Shown here piece by piece: positions 1-5,001 of a stretch of DNA of 5,001 bases. A program made the translations under genes and the position numbers. Every line of letters starts with the position of its first letter. Position 1 is the stretch's first letter. This DNA is from Comamonadaceae bacterium (GTDB lineage Bacteria > Pseudomonadota > Gammaproteobacteria > Burkholderiales > Burkholderiaceae_C): contig CANHGF010000222.1 of assembly GCA_947460065.1 (NCBI GenBank), positions 1 through 5,001 on the forward strand. The letters run 5' to 3'. The notes below the pieces were generated by a model. That model was not told the origin of the DNA and ran no database searches. It worked only from the letters and a program-made list of their open reading frames with translations.

Positions 1-1
1 C

Positions 2-1144
2 AATTACGACCTGTCGGTGATCCCCCTGTTCATCTTGATGGGGCACTTTGCCACCCAGGGCGTCATCAGCAAGGCGCTGTTCAGGATCGCAGCGGCTGTC
101 ATGGGCCGCTTCAAGGGCGGGCTGGCCATGAGTGCGGTGCTGGCCTGCGCGGCCTTCGGCGCGATTTGCGGCTCCTCGGTGGCCACCGCCGCCACCATCA
201 CCGGCGTGGCCCTGCCCGAGATGAAGCGCAACGGCTACTCGGGCCGGTTGGCCACCGGCACATTGGCTGCCGGCGGCACCCTGGGCATTTTGATCCCGCC
301 CTCAGTGCCGCTGGTGATTTATGCGATCTTGACCGAGCAGAACATCGCCAAGTTGTTCGCGGCAGCCATGCTTCCCGGCGTGATTGCGATGGTGGGCTAC
401 ATGATCGCAATTGCCATCTATGTGCGGGTGGTGCCGGGCCATGCGCCCGACAAGGAGGAGGCGGAGCGGCTGACGCTGGAATCTCTCACCGGCATCCTGC
501 CGATTGCGGTGATCTTCATCGTGGTCTTTGGCGGCATTTATGCCGGCTTTTTCACGCCCACCGAAGGGGCGGCGGTCGGTGCTGCCTCGACCTTCCTGGC
601 CGCGCTGATGAAGGGCGAGCTCACCCGCAAGAGCTTCATTGAGTGCTTTTATGCGACGGCCTTGAGCTCGGCCATGATCTTCATGATTTTCATGGGCGCT
701 GACGTGATGAATGCCGCGCTGGCGCGCACCCAGGTGCCCAATCAACTCGCTGAAATGGTGGTGGCGATGAACCTGGCGCCGCTGATGGTGGTCAGTGGCA
801 TCTTGCTGCTGTATGTGGTTCTGGGCGCGGTGATGGACGAGTTGTCTATGCTGCTGCTGACCATTCCGATTTTTTTTCCCATCATCATGAAGCTTAACTT
901 CGGGATGACGCCCGAGCACACCGCCATCTGGTTCGGCATCATGGTGCTGATGACGGTCGGCTTTGGCATGCTGGCGCCGCCGGTGGGGCTCAATGTCTAT
1001 GTGGTCAACGGCATGGCCAAGGATGTCCCGCTCAGCGAGAGCTACAAGGGCATCACGCCCTTCCTGATCAGCGACACGCTGCGCACGCTGTTGCTGCTGT
1101 TCTTTCCGGGGATCAGCCTGTTTCTGGTGAAGTACCTGACGTAA
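2..1144 (+). CDS. dctM: TRAP transporter large permease, DctM family (5' end outside window)
   Basis: This is the large membrane subunit of a tripartite ATP-independent periplasmic (TRAP) transporter, which drives uptake of organic acids across the inner membrane using an ion gradient. The frame is open from base 2 (reading NYDLSVIPLF) to a TAA at 1142-1144, giving 380 visible residues. The family is usually about 425-440 residues, so roughly 50-60 N-terminal residues lie upstream. The GTG at 17 is internal, because the family motif YDLSVIPLFILMG begins before it. Family signatures, numbered from the first visible residue: GSSVATAAT (57-65), GTLGILIPPS (92-101), FFTPTEGAAVGA (183-194), the acidic DELSMLLLTIPIFFPI segment (279-294) and APPVGLNVYVVNG (325-337). 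Many hydrophobic stretches fit a multi-helix membrane protein. No damage is seen. A small DctQ subunit gene would be expected just upstream, but is not visible. The substrate cannot be assigned. Confidence 0.96.
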   Translation, partial: NYDLSVIPLFILMGHFATQGVISKALFRIAAAVMGRFKGGLAMSAVLACAAFGAICGSSVATAATITGVALPEMKRNGYSGRLATGTLAAGGTLGILIPPSVPLVIYAILTEQNIAKLFAAAMLPGVIAMVGYMIAIAIYVRVVPGHAPDKEEAERLTLESLTGILPIAVIFIVVFGGIYAGFFTPTEGAAVGAASTFLAALMKGELTRKSFIECFYATALSSAMIFMIFMGADVMNAALARTQVPNQLAEMVVAMNLAPLMVVSGILLLYVVLGAVMDELSMLLLTIPIFFPIIMKLNFGMTPEHTAIWFGIMVLMTVGFGMLAPPVGLNVYVVNGMAKDVPLSESYKGITPFLISDTLRTLLLLFFPGISLFLVKYLT

Positions 1145-1145
1145 A

Positions 1146-1170
1146 AAAGCGGGACCGAAGGTCCCGCTTT
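1146..1170. terminator. Shared intrinsic terminator between convergent dctM and dctP
   Basis: A perfect 11-bp inverted repeat, AAAGCGGGACC / GGTCCCGCTTT, encloses a 3-nt loop (GAA, 1157-1159). It lies 1 nt after the permease stop and about 30 nt beyond the dctP stop. On the minus strand the stem runs into a tract of six T residues (complement of 1143-1148), the classic intrinsic terminator form, so the leftward genes are the better served. On the plus strand only three T residues follow, all part of the stem, so termination of dctM there should be weaker. The poly-A side overlaps the dctM TAA codon. Confidence 0.88.
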
Positions 1171-1201
1171 GATCGATACAAGCGGCCAAGGCCGCCGGTA
1201 C

Positions 1202-2230
1202 TCACTTGCTGTATTGCTGCACCAGGGCCATGGCGTCGTCGAGCATGGCTTTGCCGTTGAAGCCGCGCTTGTTCATGTCGGCCACCCACTCGTCGTCGAG
1301 GTTGTCGGTGGCTTTCTTCCAGCGCTGCACCTCTGCGGCCGGGATCTGGGTGATGGTGTAGCCAGGGGTCTCAGCAAAAGCCTTGCGGCCGGGGACATCG
1401 TTGCCCTCTTGGGTGCTGCCCAAGAAGGCCGAGAGCTCGCGGCCAGAGTTCTTGTCGATCACCGCCTTCAGGTCGGCCGGCAGGGAGTCGTAGCGGGCCT
1501 TGTTCATCGGCACCACAAAGAATGTGGTGTAAAGGGCCGGCGAGCCTTTGGGCGTCTCAGAGGCGTATTTGGTCAGCTCATTGACTTTGAGGCCGGGCGC
1601 GACTTCGTAAGGGATCACCGCGCCATCGATCACGCCCTTGGAGAGGGCCTCGGGCACTTGCGGCACCGGCATGCCCACTGGGGTGGCGCCCATATTGGCC
1701 AGCATCTTGGTGACGGTGGCCGTTGGGCCGCGCATCTTCATGCCGCGCAGGTCTTCGATCTTGGTGATCGGCTTGTTCTTGGTGAACAGCACGCCGGGGC
1801 CGTGCACATGCACCGCCAGCAGCTTGACGTCCTTGTACTCGTCCATGGCGTGCTTTTGCACGAAATCCCAGGCCGCACGGCTGGTGGCGCCGGCATTGGT
1901 CATCATGAAGGGCAGCTCGAAGACCTGGCTGCGCACAAAGCGGTTGGCCGTATAGCCAGCCACTGTCCAGACCACATCGGCCACGCCGTCCTTGGCTTGG
2001 TCGAACAATTGCGGGGGCGAGCCGCCGAGCTGCATGGCCGGGTAGATCTGACAGTTGAGCCGGTTATTGGAGTCCTTGGCGATGTTGTCACACCAGGTCT
2101 TGAGCATGGTGGTGTGTTGGATCGACTGCGGACCCAGGAAGTGGTGGACCTTCAAGGTGATGGTCTGGGCCGAAGCCGCGCCAGCGATCAAGCCGGCGGC
2201 CAGGGCGGTGAGTTTGAGCAGGGGTTTCAT
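1202..2230 (-). CDS. dctP: TRAP transporter periplasmic solute-binding protein, DctP family
   Basis: This is a 342-residue periplasmic binding protein that captures the ligand for a TRAP permease; the length is normal for the family. A Sec signal peptide is clear: MKPLLKLTALAAGLIAGAASA, with likely cleavage after Ala21. The mature part has DctP-type features: FELPFM (104-109), KNKPITKIEDLRGMKMRGP (151-169) with the conserved ligand-carboxylate arginine most likely Arg167, and VPEALSKGVIDGAV (192-205). The start is supported by AAGGAG six nt upstream. Only two cysteines are seen, Cys47 and Cys60, which could form a disulfide after export. The gene runs toward dctM, tail to tail, whereas many TRAP loci carry all subunits on one strand. 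It lies 124 nt downstream of the DUF2783 gene on the same strand. The ligand is unknown; pairing with the adjacent permease is inferred from proximity. Confidence 0.95.
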   Translation of the reverse strand: MKPLLKLTALAAGLIAGAASAQTITLKVHHFLGPQSIQHTTMLKTWCDNIAKDSNNRLNCQIYPAMQLGGSPPQLFDQAKDGVADVVWTVAGYTANRFVRSQVFELPFMMTNAGATSRAAWDFVQKHAMDEYKDVKLLAVHVHGPGVLFTKNKPITKIEDLRGMKMRGPTATVTKMLANMGATPVGMPVPQVPEALSKGVIDGAVIPYEVAPGLKVNELTKYASETPKGSPALYTTFFVVPMNKARYDSLPADLKAVIDKNSGRELSAFLGSTQEGNDVPGRKAFAETPGYTITQIPAAEVQRWKKATDNLDDEWVADMNKRGFNGKAMLDDAMALVQQYSK

Positions 2231-2354
2231 ACTTGTCTCCTTTTCTAGATTTGGAAGGCGCTAGGTTACTGAGGTGAGGGTGATCAAGGACCTGGGTTAA
2301 ACCCGATCTTGGGCACGGGGTGGCAAGGCTGCTGGCCTTGAAAACAGGGGGTAT
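2231..2354. other. Intergenic spacer between the DUF2783 gene and dctP, with two small inverted repeats
   Basis: This is the longest non-coding stretch in the window. It holds an 11-nt near-perfect palindrome, GGGTTAAACCC (2294-2304; 5-bp arms around one base), and a 6-bp hairpin CAAGGC / GCCTTG with a 5-nt loop (2324-2340). Neither has a T-tract on the minus strand, so neither looks like an intrinsic terminator for the upstream genes. They could be an operator or an RNA-processing element separating dctP expression from the enzyme genes, or simply chance. No convincing -35/-10 pair was found; TTGATC at 2281-2286 (minus strand) has no good -10 partner. Confidence 0.4.
2237..2242 (-). promoter_or_regulatory. 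Shine-Dalgarno site of dctP
   Basis: AAGGAG reads on the minus strand with a 6-nt spacer (ACAAGT) to the ATG at 2230. It is among the best ribosome binding sites in the window and fixes the dctP start, agreeing with the signal peptide beginning at that Met. Independent strong initiation fits a binding protein that must be made in excess over its permease. Confidence 0.85.
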
Positions 2355-2570
2355 TCATGGTCTGGCCGCCAGCGTGTTGCTGCGCGCCAGCGCCAGCGCC
2401 TGGCTGAGCACCTGGCGATCGCCGATGTGATTGGCCAGGATCAGCACCAGCTTGGCCAGCACCATGTCGGCTTGTTCATCGCTGAGTCCGTGCTGACTGG
2501 CGATCAGTTCTTCATAAAAACCGTCAGGGTCGGCGATGTGAGGCTGGCGGATCAGGGTCGGGGTGTTCAT
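2355..2570 (-). CDS. DUF2783 domain-containing small protein
   Basis: This small acidic-to-neutral protein has 71 residues if started at the ATG (MNTPTLIRQP). Its core, DPDGFYEELIASQHGLSDEQ, followed by a helix ending in LVLILANHIGDRQVLSQALALARS, matches my recollection of DUF2783, a family of unknown function often found beside flavin monooxygenases. No signal peptide, membrane segment or catalytic motif is seen; it looks fully helical and cytoplasmic. An alternative TTG start at 2588 would add six residues and overlap the monooxygenase stop by four bases (TTGA), a typical translational-coupling arrangement. Neither start has a strong Shine-Dalgarno sequence, so translation probably depends on ribosomes finishing the upstream gene. 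A role as partner or small subunit of the monooxygenase is inferred only from position. The family call is from memory. Confidence 0.8.
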   Translation of the reverse strand: MNTPTLIRQPHIADPDGFYEELIASQHGLSDEQADMVLAKLVLILANHIGDRQVLSQALALARSNTLAARP

Positions 2571-2584
2571 GGTCGCAACCGGGG

Positions 2585-4192
2585 TCAATGCAAGGCCAGC
2601 GCGCGGCCAAGCGCAACCTGCACCGCCTGGGCGTCGAAGCGGCGCCAGCGGGCGGCCACATGCTGGTCGGGCCGGATCAGGTAGACGGTGCCGCTCTGGC
2701 CGTCATAGCGCTGAGCCAGCAGGCCCTGCGGGTCCAGCAGATCGCGTCCGAGTTCGAGCACCTGGGTTTGCACCCCCGCCATGCTCACTGGCTGGGCTCC
2801 CGCGCCGAAGCTGAGCAGGGTAAAGCCGCGGCCGAGCTGGTCGAGCAGCCAGCCGGGCTGGCCGGCGATCTCAAGGGGCGCGTCGGCACAGGGCGCGCCC
2901 GGCGCCATGGTGGCGGCGAAGGTGTCGCAGTCGGGGGTGTTCAGGGGTGAGTTGGCGTAGCGGGTCGGCGTAGACAGGCGGCCACTGTTGACCAGCGGTC
3001 TGGCAAAGGCTTCGCTGCGGGCGAGTTCCAGCACCGCGTTACGCAGGCGCAGCGAGGCGCGGCTTTTCGGGGTGATGAAGTCGGTCGAGCGGGTTGATTG
3101 GCTCAGGTTTTCGTCGGCGGCGGCCGAGCGCTCGTCGTGGTAGCTGTGCAGCAGCGCCTCAGGCGCCCGGCCCTGGGCCACCAGCGCCAGCTTCCAGGCC
3201 AGGTTGTCGGCGTCCTGTACGCCCGAATTGGCGCCGCGCGCGCCAAAAGGCGAGACCTGGTGCGCGGCATCGCCCACCAGCAGCACCCGTCCGTGCTGGA
3301 AGCGCTCGGCCCGACGGCAGGCAAATTGATAGACCGAGACCCATTCGAGCTCAAAGGGCACATCGGGCCCCAGCATGGCCTGGATGCGCGGAATGACCTT
3401 TTCGGGCTTTTTCTCTTCCTCGGGGTCTGCCTCGCGGCCGAGCTGGAAGTCGATGCGCCAGACGCTGTCACACTGCTTGTGAAGCAGTACGCTCTGGTGG
3501 CGATGAAACGGCGGGTCGAACCAGAACCAGCGCTCGGTTGGAAAGTCGGCCTTCATCACCACGTCGGCGATCAGAAAGCGGTCCTCAAAGGCTTGGCCAG
3601 CAAACGGCAGGCCCAGCATGCGGCGGGTGTCGCTGTTGGCTCCGTCGGCGGCGACCAGCCACTGCGCCTGCATTTGAAAGTCGCCGTCGGGCGTACTGAC
3701 CTTCAGCGTGACGCCGTCCTCGTCCTGCTCCAAGGCAGTGACTTTGTGCTTCCAGCGCAGATCCACCGCATCGCTGCACTGGCAGGCGCGCACCAGCTGC
3801 TCTTCCAGGTGGTATTGCTGCAGGTTGATCATGGCCGGCATCTTGTGCTGCGGCTGCGGCAGCAGGTCGAATTGATAGGCCTGCTCATCGCGGAAAAACA
3901 CCTTGCCCACCTGCCACTGTATGCCCTGCTGGGCCAACTTCTGGCCCAGGCCCAGCCGGTCCCAGATCTCCAGCGTGCGCTTGGCGTAGCAGACGGCGCG
4001 TGAGCCGACGCTGACGGTGTTGTTATCGTCCAGCACCACCACTGGCAGACCACGGGCAGCGCAGTCCAGGGCCAGGCTCAGGCCCACCGGTCCGGCGCCG
4101 ATGATGACCACAGGATGGCACAGCGTCTGAGCGCTGGCCTGCTCGGCGCTGCGGTGATAGTCAAAGCTCGGGTAGCTGTAGGTCTTGAGCAT
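2585..4192 (-). CDS. FAD-dependent aromatic monooxygenase, MhpA/PHBH-like (FAD_binding_3 family)
   Basis: This is a class A flavoprotein monooxygenase, expected to use NAD(P)H and O2 to hydroxylate a phenolic or related ring in the cytoplasm. From the ATG at 4192 it has 535 residues. Features in order: the Rossmann FAD motif GAGPVG (32-37), an acidic residue closing strand 2 (Asp55), GSRA (63-66), the DG motif AADGANSDTRR (181-191), the GD motif VLLVGDAAHQVSPFGARGAN (303-322) with Asp308, then QDADNLAWKL (326-335). The C-terminal part (about 425-535) resembles the thioredoxin-like tail of this family, ending in YLIRPDQHVAARW (504-516); it has no CxxC, so a redox role is unlikely. An ATG at 4255 would add 21 residues but overlap the VOC gene by 47 nt, and the added sequence looks unlike the family; MLKTYSYPSFDY is the better N-terminus. 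It starts 16 nt after the VOC gene, without a clear Shine-Dalgarno. 3-(3-hydroxyphenyl)propionate hydroxylase is a likely automatic label, but the substrate is not established. Confidence 0.92.
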   Translation of the reverse strand: MLKTYSYPSFDYHRSAEQASAQTLCHPVVIIGAGPVGLSLALDCAARGLPVVVLDDNNTVSVGSRAVCYAKRTLEIWDRLGLGQKLAQQGIQWQVGKVFFRDEQAYQFDLLPQPQHKMPAMINLQQYHLEEQLVRACQCSDAVDLRWKHKVTALEQDEDGVTLKVSTPDGDFQMQAQWLVAADGANSDTRRMLGLPFAGQAFEDRFLIADVVMKADFPTERWFWFDPPFHRHQSVLLHKQCDSVWRIDFQLGREADPEEEKKPEKVIPRIQAMLGPDVPFELEWVSVYQFACRRAERFQHGRVLLVGDAAHQVSPFGARGANSGVQDADNLAWKLALVAQGRAPEALLHSYHDERSAAADENLSQSTRSTDFITPKSRASLRLRNAVLELARSEAFARPLVNSGRLSTPTRYANSPLNTPDCDTFAATMAPGAPCADAPLEIAGQPGWLLDQLGRGFTLLSFGAGAQPVSMAGVQTQVLELGRDLLDPQGLLAQRYDGQSGTVYLIRPDQHVAARWRRFDAQAVQVALGRALALH

Positions 4193-4208
4193 GGCAAGGC
4201 GCGTCGGT

Positions 4209-4754
4209 TCAGCGCTCGGCGGGCGCCAGTTCGCTTTGGTGCATCCAGGCTGCATGCTGCGGCGCTCGCCGCGTCTGCGCCCATTCGTCGAGCATCGCCC
4301 ACTTGACCTCGTCGAGCCGCTTGTACATCTCGGGCGTGCCGATGTCGCAGGCCAGCTCCAGTCTGTGGCCGTTGGGGTCGAAAAAATAAATGCTCTTGAA
4401 CAAAGTGTGGTCGGTCGGCCCGATCACCTCAATGCCGGCGGCCTGCAGTCGGTCTCGGGTCTGCTCCAGCTGCGCGAGGCTGCCCACCTTGAAGGCAATG
4501 TGCTGCACCCAGGCCGGGGTGTTGGGGTCACGCCCCATCTCCGGCGAATTCGGCAGCTCAAAAAAAGCCAGCACGTTGCCATGGCCTGCATCTAGGAAGA
4601 CATGCATATAGGGGTCGGGCGCCTTGGTCGAGGGGACCTGGTTTTCGGCGATCGCCAGCACGAACTTCATGTCCAGATGCTGCTCATACCAGTGCACGGT
4701 TTGCTTGGCGTCCTTGCAGCGGTAGGCCACATGGTGAATGCGTTCGATGTCCAT
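4209..4754 (-). CDS. VOC-family (glyoxalase / extradiol dioxygenase-like) metalloenzyme
   Basis: This 181-residue protein has one vicinal-oxygen-chelate unit made of two beta-alpha-beta-beta-beta modules. Module one opens with RIHHVAYRCKD (5-15) and contains NVLAFFELP (60-68). Module two opens with AWVQHIAFKV (81-90) and closes with YFFDPNGHRLELACD (123-137). The expected metal-ligand positions are filled: His8, Glu66, His85 and Glu133, the H/E/H/E pattern of glyoxalase I-type enzymes. The protein runs about 45 residues past the fold, with a Trp- and charge-rich, probably helical tail. A strong AGGAG five nt before the ATG supports the start. It lies between the probable hydrolase (27-nt gap) and the monooxygenase (16-nt gap), so it probably acts in the same pathway, for example as a ring-cleaving dioxygenase, isomerase or lyase. 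Which reaction it carries out cannot be told from sequence. Confidence 0.9.
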   Translation of the reverse strand: MDIERIHHVAYRCKDAKQTVHWYEQHLDMKFVLAIAENQVPSTKAPDPYMHVFLDAGHGNVLAFFELPNSPEMGRDPNTPAWVQHIAFKVGSLAQLEQTRDRLQAAGIEVIGPTDHTLFKSIYFFDPNGHRLELACDIGTPEMYKRLDEVKWAMLDEWAQTRRAPQHAAWMHQSELAPAER

Positions 4755-4759
4755 GCCAG

Positions 4760-4764
4760 CTCCT
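4760..4764 (-). promoter_or_regulatory. Shine-Dalgarno site of the VOC gene
   Basis: AGGAG on the minus strand is placed five nt before the ATG at 4754. It lies in the 27-nt spacer after the preceding gene and confirms MDIERIHHVAY as the N-terminus, which fits the VOC fold starting directly at its first strand. Confidence 0.8.
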
Positions 4765-4781
4765 GGTGATTGATGCCGTCT

Positions 4782-5001
4782 TCAGCCCTCGAGCGCCTGC
4801 CACATGGCCATGTCGCGCTCGGCCGTCCAGATGCGCGGGTCCGGGTAGGCGGTGGCTTCGTCGTAGGCACGGGTCACGTCAAACGGCATGCAGTGCTTGA
4901 AGATGACCCAGTGGCCGTACTTGGGTTGCAGCTTGGCAAAGGTTTCTTGGTACACCTGTCGCAGGTCTTTGCCTGCAGCAGCGCCTGTGCTCACCGACTC
5001 G
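4782..5001 (-). CDS. C-terminal end of a probable MBL-fold metallohydrolase (start outside window)
   Basis: The last 72 residues of a protein are visible, ending at a TGA (4782-4784); the frame stays open to the right edge (codons begin at base 5000). The GTG at 4994 is in frame but is probably internal, because the sequence ahead of it (Glu-Ser) is open and the fragment begins mid-domain. The tail contains KYGHWVIFKHCMPFDVTRAY followed by DPRIWTAERDMAMWQALEG. I recall such HC(L/M)PF-V-RA-DE...RIWT-ERD endings from metallo-beta-lactamase-fold hydrolases of proteobacterial catabolic clusters, but no HxHxDH zinc motif is in view, so the call is tentative. It precedes the VOC gene by 27 nt on the same strand and is probably co-transcribed with it. 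A truncated or different hydrolase remains possible. Confidence 0.5.
   Translation of the reverse strand, partial: ESVSTGAAAGKDLRQVYQETFAKLQPKYGHWVIFKHCMPFDVTRAYDEATAYPDPRIWTAERDMAMWQALEG

Noticed and set aside
302..1189. A 295-codon minus-strand frame opposite dctM
   Set aside because: The translation is a His/Gln/Arg-rich composition typical of the reverse strand of a hydrophobic membrane protein gene. No domain is seen, and it would run through the terminator hairpin.
1169..2248. A 359-codon open frame on the plus strand lying opposite dctP
   Set aside because: It is fully antisense to a well-supported dctP with signal peptide and ribosome binding site. Its translation is low-complexity, rich in His, Gly, Val and Leu, with no recognisable domain. 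It is explained by codon bias in GC-rich DNA.
2262..2286. A sigma-70 type promoter for dctP using TTGATC as -35
   Set aside because: At 17-nt spacing the -10 position reads CTAGCG on the minus strand, a poor match; no convincing alternative was found in the spacer.
2324..2340. Intrinsic terminator after the DUF2783 gene
   Set aside because: The stem is only 6 bp and is followed on the minus strand by a C-rich stretch without a T-tract, so it is unlikely to terminate transcription by itself.
3098..4003. A 301-codon plus-strand frame inside the monooxygenase
   Set aside because: It is antisense to the clear FAD-binding motifs of the monooxygenase, with no family signature and no ribosome binding site; a codon-bias shadow.
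4193..4255. A longer monooxygenase start at the ATG at 4255
   Set aside because: It would overlap the VOC gene by 47 nt and add a polar, proline-rich segment not expected before the family's N-terminal Tyr/Phe-rich stretch. The ATG at 4192 just after the VOC stop is more natural, although neither has a strong Shine-Dalgarno.

Overview
The window is GC-rich, gene-dense bacterial DNA. Protein style and gene content (a TRAP transporter beside an MhpA-like flavin monooxygenase with a DUF2783 partner) suggest a betaproteobacterium of the Burkholderiales, probably Comamonadaceae-like. That placement is inferred from recalled family resemblance, not from a search.

Layout. Positions 2-1144 (+) hold the 3' part of a TRAP transporter large permease gene (DctM); its first codons lie left of the window. 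It meets a leftward gene set tail to tail at a perfect 11-bp hairpin (1146-1170). Reading leftward from the right edge on the minus strand, the order is: the 3' end of a probable MBL-fold hydrolase (4782-5001), a single-domain VOC/glyoxalase-like metalloenzyme (4209-4754), an FAD-dependent aromatic-ring monooxygenase of the MhpA/PHBH class (2585-4192), a small DUF2783 protein (2355-2570), a 124-bp gap, and a TRAP periplasmic solute-binding protein (1202-2230). The first four genes are spaced 27, 16 and about 14 nt apart, or overlap by 4 nt at the last junction if a TTG start is used, so they look like one transcription unit. dctP may belong to that unit or have its own control in the 124-bp gap.

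How the genes may work together (inference): the binding protein and permease would import an organic acid, perhaps aromatic. The flavin monooxygenase would hydroxylate it, and the VOC enzyme and the hydrolase would act on the product. No substrate can be read from the sequence. No RNA genes, mobile elements, CRISPR arrays or attachment sites were seen. The points most worth follow-up are the unassigned pathway, the DUF2783 partner of the monooxygenase, and the convergent arrangement of dctP and dctM.
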